Source of the DNA: Ignelater luminosus
Lineage: Eukaryota > Arthropoda > Insecta > Coleoptera > Elateridae
Direction of reading: 5' to 3'
Assembly: GCA_011009095.1 (NCBI GenBank)
Contig: VTPC01090028.1
Location: 157,456 to 221,455 of the forward strand
DNA length: 64,000 bases
The notes under the pieces were generated by a model. It ran no database searches, was not told where the DNA came from, and saw only the letters and a list, made by a program, of their open reading frames with translations. Below are positions 1 to 12,444 of this stretch, piece after piece. A program made the translations under genes and the position numbers. Position 1 is the first letter of the stretch, and every line of letters starts with the position of its first letter.

Positions 1-2302
1 ATGACTTTTTCACTAATAGTCTATCATCAGCAACCACTGGAGAAGAAATGCACAGTTCTAAAAAAACCAAATGCATGAACTACAATTTGTTAACAAAGAA
101 ATTCAGACTTTGTTGCTGTTAAGGAACATAATCTCGTCATATCCGAAGTGCAAATGTTATAGAAAAGACGTAAACTACTTTTCTTATGCCTATTACACTA
201 AGGTGAAGTACTACTCAATCAATTATTATCATCGAATTTAAAAGAACTTGGTGTAATCTAAATCAGGCTCTCTGCGATTTCGGTATCCCGCCCAAAAAAC
301 GGATCTCGAAATCTAGAGATTTTGAGATTTTTCGAGAAATAATTTTTTTTCTCCATTGCATTAAAGAAAGATTTTCACCATGAATCTTTGAGCTTAGCAT
401 GATATTATCCTCGCTTTTTAAGAAAATGGAAGAGAAAACAGCATGCCAACAGGGGCCTCAATAAAAATTAGCTTGTGAATTTAACTTTTTCGCTTGCACC
501 AAACTACTATGCAACTTTTCACTTTTCACTTTGGTATTAGGTATTTCTCTGATCTATACCGACTTTTCCCGCCTTGTTTAGAGAAAGAGGGGCTACGGAT
601 TACCACAGCGATAGAAGCTACAATCGAAACCAAGTTGCTAATTTAGCCACAAAATTACTTAAAATCAATAAGCACCATAAGAACAAGATTAGTTTTTGTA
701 AGATACATAATTGATATTATGCTGTTGGTACTCAGTTTAAATGAATAAATAACTAAAAACGATATTAATGGTTTATTTTCTAGGTCTAGAGTTTTTTTCA
801 ATTCGTTGCTAGTTTGTCGTTTTAGCTTTTGTTAGGTTAGCACCAGATCGATGAATTTTCATTTTGCTACCTTTCTCGTAAAAAACTCATTAGGGTAAGG
901 AAGTGTTTGTTTTGGTTTTCATTATTATTGTTGTAGTTTTCAGACGGTATATACACGGTCTGATTTTGTAGGATTTACAGAACTGGAAACCGTTTTAATT
1001 ACATTATGCATGTTGTAATCTTACCCACTTCAAATTGTAATATTACACGATTATATAACAGTTTCGCTTCTCCTGTTCAGGAGAACCTAATTAACAAACG
1101 TAATAATTATTTAATAATTTTAGGGTGCATGCTATAAAAATAAACACCAGAACTGTACATAATAGAACATTACAGTAAGTCATTTTATTATTATTTCTTT
1201 TCTTTGTCTAAAAATATTTCTATAGGTGATTTCCATTCCTGTGAAATGTATATAATGTTCCCGCTGAATCATACTAGGCTGATGTTAGAATAAATAGAAA
1301 ATAGTATTAAGCATGTCCGGTCACGCTTTGTACGCTTATGCCACATCTATAAATTACCAAACAATCTGAAATATTCATCGTTCAATGCCTGAAAAATTTA
1401 TGCGATACTCTGAAGTTTGAGGTCGCTTGTCGTGACTGAACCTGCTGCCCTCAGTATTAATTTTGAATTCATTGGTGTAAGGTACTGTAATATAATAATG
1501 GATATTAAACAAACAGAAATCTTTCGTTTACATACGTACGTGAGTGTGTGGGAAAATGGATTCAATTTTTTGTGTTAATTTTTTTGACTACTACGTCTTT
1601 TCTAACATCTACAATGGTTCGAGGCAAGTAATTTTTTTAACCCTTTTAAAAATTCAGGATGAACAGTAAGCAATAAATCGAGGGGTTGCAATGACCTGAT
1701 GACTGATGAAGTCATTCTTAAAGGCATATAAAGTTCGTGACAAAAATTCACAACAGAAGGATGGTATTGATTCGTATTATATGTTTTTTTTTTAGCTTTC
1801 CCTAAAATCGAATTGTAATTATGTATAAATAGTCTGCCTACGTTGGTAGATGCTTTATTTGGTTTTCTTTGTTTTCAGATGTTATTATTATCAGTTAATT
1901 AAGGATTAATACCGACATGTTAGTATCAAAAACAATAATTAAATTGTAATCAAGCTTACTGTATGCATGTAAATAGGTCGCTTAATAGATGATAATCGAT
2001 TTTTAGTTCTAATTCATTGGGAAACATTCGAGATTGTTGAAAATGAAAAGTTTTGTAAAAAGGGAAAAATAAATTTTTAATCTAAATTGGGTTTCGCTTT
2101 TAGTAGTCTAAAAACGAAAAAACAATTTTCGAAACTAAGAATTTTTCAATAATAACATGTATGTAAAAAAATTGCTATTGAAAGTAAGGTACAAGCACAG
2201 CTGCTCTTTGCTATTCAGATATTTCGGATTATTGACTACAGTTAATGTACAAAACTCTGTACATAAAGATATTTTTTGTAATAATGATAATAATAGTAAT
2301 AA
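1..2302. other. AT-rich DNA, no gene seen
   Basis: AT-rich sequence with stops in all frames. I see no recognisable protein motif, tandem repeat, RNA gene or transposon end. It may be intergenic or intronic. Confidence 0.5.
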
Positions 2303-2566
2303 TTGTTAAGAGACAAATATGAAAATCTTATTCTTGAAACTCCCAAAATTGTGTACAAAAGTTACTTAGAACTCAAAAAGCCTATAACCTACATATCACA
2401 CAAAAGTCTATGCCTTCCTTATACAAAACGCTCATTAAAGACTATAAAATTCGGAAAAACTAATTTGGAATTGGATGTGTTAGGTGTCAATGAAAAACTA
2501 CATACAAGGTATGCACAGATTTGCGAAAAAGTTTTAGATAGAAGTGAATTCTATGTCATAAACTAA
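2303..2566 (+). CDS. Unrecognised 87-codon open frame, exon-like
   Basis: The frame opens directly after an in-frame TAA and its first codon is TTG, so it has no proper start. A possible splice acceptor (ending TTAAG just before AGACAAATATG) would make it a terminal exon rather than a whole gene. The protein is mixed charged and hydrophobic with a plausible coding look (for example SLCLPYTKRSLKTIKFGKTN) and ends in SEFYVIN. I do not recognise the family and see no zinc-binding pattern, membrane segment or catalytic motif. It could be a chance open frame in AT-rich DNA, a host exon or a transposon remnant. Confidence 0.3.
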   Translation: MLRDKYENLILETPKIVYKSYLELKKPITYISHKSLCLPYTKRSLKTIKFGKTNLELDVLGVNEKLHTRYAQICEKVLDRSEFYVIN

Positions 2567-3777
2567 AGAGAAAATCTTAATATAAAATTCTTCTTTTATT
2601 GATTTTCAAATTTGAATTTTCTGTAAAAATTCACATGTGGGAGCATTACACGTGTAGATCTAATAGGGCTATGTATTATCTGTTAGTATGTAGACGTGTC
2701 ACCGTCACAATCACTTCAATTTCTTCAGGACATATTTATGAATCTTCTTAAGCTTTTCGATTTAAATTGAGATCTGTACTGGGTGTATCGCGTTTATGAA
2801 GGTAACGCCAAAATCGGTATGCAACTTGTAATGTAATGCTAGCTTTTATATAGTCGAAGATGGGTCGTGAGTTAATAGAGCTTAGATCAAGCGATAACCA
2901 ATAAGGAATTCGATATTGAGAGGGCGCCAGCTGTAGTAAAATGTCGGTGTCCTAGTTTCGAATAGAAGACCCCACAGCTGATTTTCGTATCTAGGTCAGT
3001 AGGCGAGATGTTAGTCAGGGTCGAACCATAGATTCGAATAATACACAAATAAATAAAATGGAGATTGTACTGCACTCTATGTAGATACATACCTTCACAA
3101 TGTGAACTTAAGATAATGAATCCGTATAATGTCGACACCACTGAATTCCGGAACAGCTGATTCCTGTAATACTTAATAAGTATGCTCATAACCCAATAAA
3201 AGATCAGAATAAGTTAATACATATATTGGCATACTGTACAAAAGAAAATAAATAAACAGATCACAGCAGTCCAGGTCACACTGTTGGACACATAAATAAA
3301 ATGAATAAATAAACAACTGCACCAGATATAAACATATACACAGTAAATGCGACCGGATAAAGCTAATTAATTACTAAAAGGAAAGCAAGGTAAACATACA
3401 TACAATGAATCGTCCGCAAATATTAGAATAAAATTCATTGGTCATTTATGAAAGAAGCATAAACATTAACATATGAAAACTATAAATAATAACGCTAATT
3501 GAATTGAATACACCACCTCCAGGTGTTTTCCAGTTAACCGTGGATCCCAAATTTTGTATAAATAAATCGTCAAACAAGAACAATTTGACCAAATTGTTAG
3601 ATAGCATGAATTTTCGTTATCAAAATTTAACATGAATGAACGATAAAGAAAGATATCGATTTTATAAATATTGTTCATATAAAAAATACAAACAAATAAA
3701 AGATATTAGAGGTTCAGACAAGTTATTACGTTACAATTCAGCAAACAATATTTTTCTATTAATTAAACAATATTCAC
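2567..3777. other. No gene seen; one GGCGCCAG repeat core
   Basis: No supportable coding region. Positions 2921-2936 contain AGGGCGCCAGCTGTAG, the same core found in the dispersed repeats near 42.34 kb and 57.71 kb. The rest is AT-rich. Confidence 0.45.
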
Positions 3778-3870
3778 GGGTCTTTCACCAATGCGAAACG
3801 ATTTGTCGGGTTTTTCACTAGTATGAAACGATGTTCTGAGGCTCTTCACCAATGTGAAGCGATGATTTAG
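3778..3870. repeat. Three-unit tandem repeat, about 31 bp per unit
   Basis: Three consecutive imperfect units share the pattern TTCAC(C/T)A(A/G)T(G/A)(C/T)GAA(A/G)CGAT. Units start near 3778, 3808 and 3840. Each carries a TTCAC...GTGAA or near-inverted pair and could fold into a small hairpin. No function is evident. Confidence 0.7.
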
Positions 3871-5615
3871 TAATCTTTGTGATGGATTACATTTATACAA
3901 GCGGTTGGTGACGTAACAATATTATGCAGATATATTTCGCAAACAATTGCGAATGTAGGTTGACAAATTGTATAAGTCAAAGATGCTTCTTCATAAAAGA
4001 TTTGGAAAAGAAGGGTAAAGTTTATTTACCATACGAGAACTAATCCAATACCAAAAGCACCCGGTTGTCGGCAAAAATACACTGAGCTCGCGGCACTGGT
4101 TCACACAAGATTTGATTTACAGTTACTACATAAATCTTTACAAGAATGGACGTCTTCCTCATACGTTAAATAACAAGATATTTTAATTGACTTTCAAAAT
4201 ATCTATACAGAGCGATGCAGTACGAATCTTGTAGAAAGTTCGATAAAAATATTAAGATATTTTAAGATAAATAACGGCACGGTAGTTGAGATATCATTTG
4301 GCAATTTCTGCTTGCTAGCGATGATTTTCGAGGAACTGTACGATAAAGACGCATCCCGATTATCCTGAGGAAAGGTCTATCAATTGTTTAACAAAGACAA
4401 AATTCATTCGCGATATTTTCACTCAGGTATACCTTCACCTTAGCAGAAAGTAGCCCAACACTTGACCATTTCTTGGTAGTTTGCGAAATTCTTTCTATGT
4501 TCCAAGATTTCACAACAGAAAACACGAAAGACGCGTGCTTCTGCTTCGATAGCCGTAGATGAACTCCGTTGAGTGTTGAAGGGAAAAAGGTAACTTCCAA
4601 CCCCCCAAGAGGGTGTAACCAACATATAATTAGTTGAGCAACATATCGGGTGATCGGACAACCAATAAAATAATGCAAGAAGGGCGTGAATTAGCGTAAG
4701 ATTTGCAAATTGCACTCGGCAATTGTAGAAATATACATCTTGTCTATGCTAGACAGGGTGACAGATTTATAGCTTTAAGGGTAATAAAACCAAAAGATAT
4801 GAGTATAAAAGTCTCTAAATCGCAAAAATGAAGTCTGAAAAATATAACTTCAGAAGTAATTTCATTCTATATCAAGCCCTAATACATCTTTAATTTAATA
4901 TTAAGAAAACATTCTTGTAAAAGAATTCTAGAGAAATTTAACGTTCTCAAGCCATAAATTTAAACAATGTCAAGGGGCATTAAACCAAGGGGCTTGTATG
5001 TTATAGAAAGACGTGAAACTTAATTTCTAAAAAGGAATAATATATTTACCAAAGAAATTTACTTATTTAGAAAATATTTTGCTAATTACTGAATTTTTCT
5101 AACACAATACCGAATACTGAAAAAAAACAAGAAACAACAAGCAAGTGTTTATTTTTTCTAAAATCTTGATCTAGAAAGTTTGAAGTTCATATCAGTGTTA
5201 TTTTTGTGTGGATAAAAACCTGGTGTCCTACCTAATCTAGTTCAATGTTTAACAGTTCTAAAAAGATCAATGTCACAGTCTTATTGTGTATAAGATAACT
5301 GCAAAAAGGCTGTATGTGGGACAACCGCCTTTTCACTTAAAGTGGGTGTACACTATGGAAATGCTCCTTGTCAGTACTAGACACCCCCACTTTCGCTATT
5401 TTGCAAAGGAACCGATTGAAACCGTTTGGAAATGCGATTTTCGTTGGTGATTTGCAATTTAGTATTAATTGAAAATAAATAAAGGAAGTAAAATACTGAG
5501 TTTAGCACTTGCAATACAACATAATGAAGTGCCTGCTACTGCTAGTAAGTGCATTACTTAATGTAATATGAAAAGACGCTGAACGTAATTAAAGGTAAAT
5601 TTGTTATTCTTGTAG
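3871..5615. other. No gene seen
   Basis: Open frames on the minus strand at 4388-4715 overlap one another in two frames and match nothing I recognise. The rest is AT-rich with no clear repeat or transposon end. Confidence 0.4.
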
Positions 5616-5892
5616 GTTATGTTATCAGTAAACAAAACAAAAATAACTGTCAGATGATTGCAAAGGATGGGATAAATGCAGTTGTTTTAGAATCGACAAG
5701 CACTGATTTAGGTATATGCTATTGAAGCCGATTTTAATTTTAATTTTTAAAAGAAAAATTAACAAAATAAAATCAGTTTTTATTTTTGTAGATTACTTTA
5801 ATATACTGGAAGATGGCTATAATAATTTTGTTGACATATTAACGGCTGAGAGAAATGATGCATGTTTGGTTTACATACATACATTTAGATAG
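5616..5892 (+). pseudogene. Two exon-like segments upstream of the DUF7869-like ORF
   Basis: An open segment at 5616-5711 follows a TTCTTGTAG acceptor and ends at a GTATAT donor. After an 80-bp intron (5712-5791, acceptor TTTTTGTAG) the frame continues through 5792-5892. Splicing joins the frames in phase 1, giving ...ESTSTDL|DYFNILEDGYNNFVD..., before a TAG at 5890-5892. This may be the 5' part of the gene whose decayed body starts at 6030, because that exon also begins at an acceptor (TTTCATTTTAG). I could not find the donor that would connect them. The function is unknown, and the two exons could instead belong to an unrelated gene. Confidence 0.35.
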
Positions 5893-6029
5893 GGTAGTGC
5901 AAGATGTAACCAATTGCAAAATGTTAATTGTTTTGAAAATATTACTACTCCAATTAAGGAAGCAAAAGGTTTGCTCTAGTGGGGGTACGTAAATTGTGCA
6001 CTAGAATTTAGAATTTTGTTTCATTTTAG

Positions 6030-7850
6030 AAAGTGAGAATTTCTTAATAGAAAAACATACGAATTATGACCATTACGAAGTAATGGCCGACAGAGATGAG
6101 CACACAAATTTGTCAAAAATGTACGTGCCAGAAGAAGGTAATTGTTACGATGAATATAGCGATGCTGTTGATCCAGACGACAGTGAGGACATACAGTACG
6201 TGCCAAGGAAAAATGAAGAAAGTAGTAATAATCAAGGCAACGAGGCAAATGGTAGCCACAGCGAAGACATGGGTGAGAATGCTACTAATGACGCAGACAT
6301 GCAGAAACTAGCAACCTAAACACCAGAAAGTGTAAACGTATGAAAAGACCAAAAACATGGAAAGAAAATATTGAGAAACAGAAAAGGTTGAAAGGCGAAG
6401 AATATGTAGAATACAAAAAGAAAGTTTGAAGTAAAGAAATTATAGAGCTTTCTTGTCAATGTAGACTTAAATATGTCGAGCTAAATAGAAAAGAACAACG
6501 TCAAGTATTATTCAAAAGTTTCTTGTCCAAAAACACTAACTGGATACAAAGAAGCCAATTCACTCCACAAAGTATTCAATTAAAATCTATTCGAAGACTA
6601 CTTGTACACTGCACAAGTAGAGAAGTCTGATTTTCTTGGTGGTCTAATACAGACCTCATCTCAAAACACGGCATCAAATAAATTATTTATTGAAGCTGAA
6701 ACTCTCTTTATGAATCATATAAAAATGTCAGTCACTATAGCAGAAAAATATCTACATCCACATCTAAATATAAACACAATGTACGATTTATAATATTGAA
6801 TAGTGTACAGAAACCTCCAATCTAAAATTGTGAAAGTAAGCATGTATCGTCACATAATTATTTTGTACACAATTTAATTTGAGTTTTAAACAACCATACA
6901 ATGATACATGTGACACTTGTGCTCACCTTGAATGTCTTTTAAGGAACTCAAACACTGAAGATGAAGCCGATATTCACAAGTAAATGAAGGAACACCCATA
7001 TAACGCAAATATTGCCTACAAACTAAAAAATAATGATAAACAAAGAGCAAAATAGATAGATTCGAAAGGCAGAGTTGATATAGTAAATTTACAAAAGTGC
7101 TCACAAACGCTAAATCTTTCTATCTTCGTCAATTATGGCCATTCAATTTAACACTTTTTGACAGTACATCACAAGAAACGTCTTGTTTTATATTTTATAT
7201 AGCCGGAAGAGAGAGAATAAGATTTCTGCTTGTTGGCAGATGTGTCTGTTTGAATTGCTCCAGTCAGTAAGAAGTAATATTCTGGTGTGACACTTGTTTA
7301 GGGCAGAATTGAAATTATATGTTATTTTCAATGTACATGTGGGTATTGCAAATTCATTCTTCCATTGAAACCATTAACCATAAATATTTACTTACTGGTC
7401 ACACCCACATGGAGGTTGACCCCTGTCATGTAATAATAAAACAGAAGAAGAAAAAATTTTAATTGCTTCTCATGAATGGGCGCAAGTTATTCTTACTTGC
7501 AAAATTCAGAATCCTTTCTAAGTTAGTGTATGGACTACAGCCAGAAAATCTTAAGAGCTGGGAATTTCTATCGCACAGAATAACATCTCCTCTGGTAATT
7601 CGTAAGAAAAATGTTGATGGCGAGAACTGTTTATTTTCCAATATGGTCCATGTCTAATTTTTAAATACAGAGACGGTATGTTTGTTCTACAAAACTAGTT
7701 TTACACAAGACGACCTTAGAAGAAAATGCGTGAAAGATAATCCCACTAAACAAAAAGAAATTTGATAATTTACAATGGGTACCAACCATTTATCAAAATG
7801 ATCACAAGGAACTTCCCTATAAAATGCTACCTGTATTTCTTAAAATAGGT
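6030..7850 (+). pseudogene. Decayed ORF of a DUF7869-like insect repeat family
   Basis: A frame opens at a splice acceptor (6030) and runs to 6318 through an acidic N-terminal region (YDEYSDAVDPDDSEDIQY). The body then continues across several frames. It shows a basic RMKRPKTWKENIEKQKR block near 6340, a Cys-containing segment (LSCQCRLKYVELNRKEQR), YLHPHLNINTMYDL near 6750, FNLSFKQPYNDTCDTC near 6870, YLRQLWPFNLTLFDST near 7125, INHKYLLTGHTHMEVDPC near 7370 and PLVIRKKNVDGE near 7590. This order matches a protein family that recurs in insect genomes and is often annotated as uncharacterised with a DUF7869-type core. That core has an RNase H-like look, and I infer a transposon origin. At least five frameshifts and many stops show it is dead. 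The family assignment is from memory of motif order. Confidence 0.6.
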
Positions 7851-8189
7851 GAGAAACAGCAACACAAAGTTGGTGACATACACTGAAACTAGAAAAAACG
7901 GTTGTACTGAAGAAATTAGTTTTTGGGCAACCGCCCTTCTTGCTCCAAGGTACAATTACGAGTATATTTAGAAAACTGGATCAGAGATTAACAAAGAGCG
8001 ATTATTACCAAAACGCATTAATGCAAGTTCTTTAAAACAGTTGCACTCGAACAAAGAAGCAGTACTAGGGGAATTGAACATGACCAAAAGCTGCTTTTAC
8101 AATTACTTGCTACTGCAAGCACCAAAAAGTAATTGGTTTGTCTATTCTTCTAAATATTAGATTAAAAAGTGAAAGCTTTTTGCAATTCT

Positions 8190-8445
8190 TAAATGAACTT
8201 ATGAACTATTTGCCGCTGAATCTTCAAACAATTTAATTTACGTGCATAACGGTGCACCAGCACATTACACTTACCCTGTTCGAGAATAGATAAATAAATA
8301 GTTTGAACAATGATGGACAGTCCTACGTTTTCGTGACTTAACATGTTTTGGATTTTTTTGTTTCACGGTTTATGAAAGATAAATGTACCATACACTATCA
8401 GAATATCTAATGGGACACTGTTTGAATATTTGATGTTACTTAAGT
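8190..8445 (+). pseudogene. Fragment of a mariner/IS630-like DDE transposase
   Basis: Conceptual translation across two frames gives LNELMNYLPLNLQ, then IYVHNGAPAHYTYPVRE, then FRDLTCFGFF and MYHTLSEYL. The motif HxGAPAHY, followed by a region equivalent to SPDLT..DFFLWG and KVYHTLSEYL, belongs to an insect IS630/mariner-like transposase family whose N-terminal domain is usually called DUF4817. Here the Asp of the HDGAPAH motif is Asn, and the SPDLT motif has been reduced to RDLT. No N-terminal helix-turn-helix or terminal inverted repeats were found. This is a small dead fragment directly downstream of the DUF7869-like remnant. Confidence 0.5.
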
Positions 8446-9164
8446 TTTAATTATTTGTTACTCTTATACGTATACATTGGTTTTTCTTGCTAACTGGATT
8501 TTATATATTATTATTCATTCTATGTATGCACCCATATAATCGTTTTTAGCCCTTGACAAAACTGAAACTACAGTATAGTGCGTGCAAGTTGTTTTTAAAT
8601 AGCGATGAAAATCTGACAGCTTGAGTCGCGTGAATAGGATTCACAAGTGTATAAATAGGCTGTTTACCTTTTTAAAGTTTCAAGATCGTTTTCCATTACT
8701 AATTGCTTAGTATGTAGCCAGATACATTTTTAAACATCAAGCATTTTTTGAAGTTCTTGATGATTCTTGTATTAAACAAACTTAAACTGCATTAAAATAT
8801 AAAAAAGACAGCATTGTTAAAAATGCCATTTAGGGAAAGTACGCGATTTCTAATATATCGATAATGTAGCCACACTGCTTCCAACTTAACAAATGAAAAG
8901 TATGACTAGTCCATATTATATATATTTTATGTTTCTTAACTGATTGATCAAAAACCGCTACAGTCAAAATGCAAGCAAACAAAAAGAAGTCTACTATGAG
9001 GTAGCTCCTAGGTATCTTAAAACTTTCGGGATAACAATGAATAATACCTACTAACAAGGCTGCTCTCCTTGGTTGCACGGTTTCAATGTGCTACAGTCCT
9101 TCAATCTTCTTGGTGGAGGTATTGGTGTAATTATTTTAGCAGAATACTAATCAGCCATATCAAC
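8446..9164. other. No gene seen
   Basis: AT-rich spacer between two transposon remnants. A minus-strand open frame at 8830-9078 has no recognisable motif and is probably chance. Confidence 0.4.
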
Positions 9165-10150
9165 TTTACTCTCCATGAACACGTGTTAAGCTTCACCACC
9201 AGTACGAATCGAAGGTCAGTACTCTGAGTCCATAAAGATCCAGAAAGGAATCCGGCAGGACTGCATGTTATCGCCCCTGTTGTTTAATTTATATTCAGAA
9301 CAAGTGTTTAGAAAAGCACTAGAAAACATTGACGAGGGCATTAAGGTAAATGGCAAAGCCATTAACAATATCCGATCTGTGCATGACACCATATTACGTA
9401 ATAGCGGATAGCCAGGAGGGTCTGCAAAAATTAATGAATAGGGTTGCGCATAAGACTCAGATTAAATATAAAGAAGACAAAGTATATGGTCATAAGTAAG
9501 TCAAAGATACAATAAACGATATTATACGCAAACAATCAAGCAATAGAACGAGTACCAAGGATTACTTACCTTGCATGTACACTAAATGAACGTGATTGGG
9601 ATCATACACAAGAAATAAAATGTCAAATCGAAAAAGCTAGAGTCGTATTTTCCAAGATGAAGAATTTACTGTGTAGTAGAGACCTCAGTTTACAGCTTAA
9701 AAGACGTATTGTTTCAAGTTATATTTACTCTGCTGTTGTACGGTTGCGAGGCATGGATTGCATCAAAGACTATGGAAAACAGAATACAGGCATTCTAAAA
9801 GTGGATCTATCGGCGGATTTTAAAAGTACCGTGGACCGCCAGAGTAACAAACGAGGAAGTTCTCAAAAGGATGAATTGTCAATCTGAATTCATGCTTATG
9901 ATCGAGAGACAAAAACGAAAACTGGAATATTTCGGCCATATAATGAGGAACGAAACAAAGTATAGGCTGCTTTAGAATGTTCTCCAGGGAAAATGCAAGG
10001 CAAAAGAGCTCCCACAAAGAGAAGAATTTTTTGGCTTACTAAGTTACACAAATGATTTAGGAAAACATCAACTGAACTATTTGGCAGCACAATGAGCTAA
10101 ATTTGCATTGCCTTGATGCCAGGCAACGTCCGGGTACCGTAAGAAAAAGG
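9165..10150 (+). mobile_element. RTE-like LINE, 3' part of reverse transcriptase ORF, decayed
   Basis: Translation gives the reverse transcriptase palm and thumb end of an insect non-LTR element: IKIQKGIRQDCMLSPLLFNL (the G.RQGC.LSP motif, here RQDC) at about 9225. Downstream come LLYGCEAWIASKTMENRIQA, RRILKVPWTARVTNEEVLKR and RKLEYFGHIMRNE (about 9740-9950), the typical post-RT tail. The YADD catalytic box is not readable and several stops and frameshifts are present. No endonuclease lies upstream, so this is a 5'-truncated insertion. Family placement (RTE-like) rests on the tail motifs and could be another CR1/RTE relative. Confidence 0.75.
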
Positions 10151-12444
10151 AAACGCTTCACCTTCTAACAAGTCTCCTTTGGCAGTTTACAATGGGGCTT
10201 TACCTACACCAAGCCACCTACGGTTGCACGAAGTTGAGTTTTTCCCTCTATTAACCTTCTTAAGCTAGCTGTATACTAACATGCACGCTACGCTTTCTAT
10301 TAACTTTGTATAGGGGCCAGAGTATTAGATAGTTCTTCAAAAATTTCCATTTTGGGGGGCTGGTTTTCGATATATTGCCTTAAATTCTCTGCAAATGTAC
10401 CTTTATAAAGTATCATCGTTTTGTTCACGGAAAACTAGGTTTGTACTTCAAATTTTTGGCAGTTTTGCTGAATTTTCTCCAGGATGGGCCTTACTTTGTA
10501 GAATGTATCATAACTATACAAAGCACAAGCATACAGTAATAAATTTCTCAATTCAAATTCGATCACGTTTATACCAAAAAGACTAGACGCTTTAGTAGGT
10601 AGGTAAGCCTATGAGCGAACGAATTTAAATTTTGTTTTTTGTATTTATTTTCCGTTATGGACATCCTCCTCGTTAACAGTGTAGATTCAGTACATCTCTT
10701 TGCCTAACTTCTTCAGCTATGCTTTATTCCAGTAAACAATTCATGTCAAATAGAAAAATAAAAAACAACACTAAGGTTTTTAGTGATGTTTCTTAATGGA
10801 GCAGGTAAATCCAGAATAGTAATTTTTACAGGTGTAATTACGTATTGTCTCATCTTCTCCAAACGAAGAAATAGAACCCAGTTACCTTTCTCCCTTCCCT
10901 CTATATTTTGAAGGATGAAGTACTGAAACAAAAAACTGAAACGATAAGAGATCAAACACATTCTACCGATAAAAGAATTGATGAACTATCATTAACTCTC
11001 TTCAGTTTGTCCCTAGAATACATTCAGACTTTGCTTTTCCATTAGATATGTGCAATGGCAAATTAAGTCGATTTTCCCCTTTCGAAAGTATTTCAAAAGC
11101 ACATCAAACTGTTGCAAAAAATGCTTTGGCCGTTTTGAAATCAAGAAGGTTGTGTGCTTCTCAAATCTTTTGTCATACCTTCCCCTTTAATGAATTATCA
11201 CATAATACAGTATCTACAGAGATTTGTACATATCAATATATTTTTATTGCAGAGCCTCCTAAATAGTAAATTTTAATCACTAAAGTTTTCAAATTTATTT
11301 TGAAATTGAGATCTTATGACGAGACCACGAGATCACATTGTAAGTCCGTAAATTTTTCATTTTCCTAGGCAGGTCTTTACTTCCCCATCCATTCCTATTA
11401 ACAGTGATAGAGGTGTCACTATAGACGAGATGTCGTTTGTACGGATAAGGACGCACCAAATGCAAAAACAATAGAATACTAACAGACACTAACTTTATAG
11501 CTTGAAAATTGAGGTTTTGCAGATTTATTCATAAAGTGTTGTGAAATTACGATTCAAATATTTTGAAATGACCCAATGGCTTAGTGTTAAATCTTCTCCT
11601 ATTACTGTGAACTGATCTTTCTGTTAGTCAATAAATTCGTTTACAATTTTCAAGCTACATGACCTTCACACAACAGATCCTTGCATAAACGATACCGATC
11701 CCTTTATATGTAGGTTTATGCTTTTCGCATACCGCTACCTTTTCCTACTTCCTCTCTTTGTGAGCCGAGTTTGCGGCCGTCGCTTCACTGCGCTGCTCGG
11801 AAAACAAAATACAAGTAAAAACTAAAAGTAGGAAATAACTAAAAGCGTAAATTTTAAAGGTAACTCCCAGCTATGTTAATTTGAGTTTTAATAAACTGTT
11901 TGTTATTATTGTTTTTGGGAAATAGCTAATTTTCTTGGTTTTTTGTAATCACCGTTACAATTTGAGAACAGCTAATCTAAAGAGTGAAAAGTCAAATTAA
12001 GGAAAAGCGTTTTCGTTGAAATAAAATAGCAAATGTTTCCTCATATTAGGACTTATGGTATTTATTTTCAACAAATAAAACTATTTACAATTAGCCTTAC
12101 CATCCAAATTTACTCTTAGAATTAAAATTATTGATTACATGTTTTCACCTTTTAATTATTTTAAGGCCATCTTCAGATATCTACAATATAAAAAAATGTT
12201 AAACTTTGCATTAAAAAGCTATACTAGCACTTATATAACAATTTAAAGTTATTCACTACTTGGAAAATTTCTAAATAACTAAATGGGAAAGTTAGAGCTT
12301 CTTAGGTTTACAGGATTTGCTCATGTTTTGTTTTTTATATCAAACAGCAACTTTTGTTAAAGTAATGGTGCTAAGAGTAGAAGACGACCTTGGTTGACTT
12401 CATTTAAACAATTAAAAATTTATGGTCTGTGTTATGTTTATATA
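10151..12444. other. No gene seen
   Basis: AT-rich DNA. The first hundred bases may be the LINE 3' untranslated region. A short GC-richer patch at about 11755-11800 stands out, but I see no gene or repeat. Confidence 0.4.
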
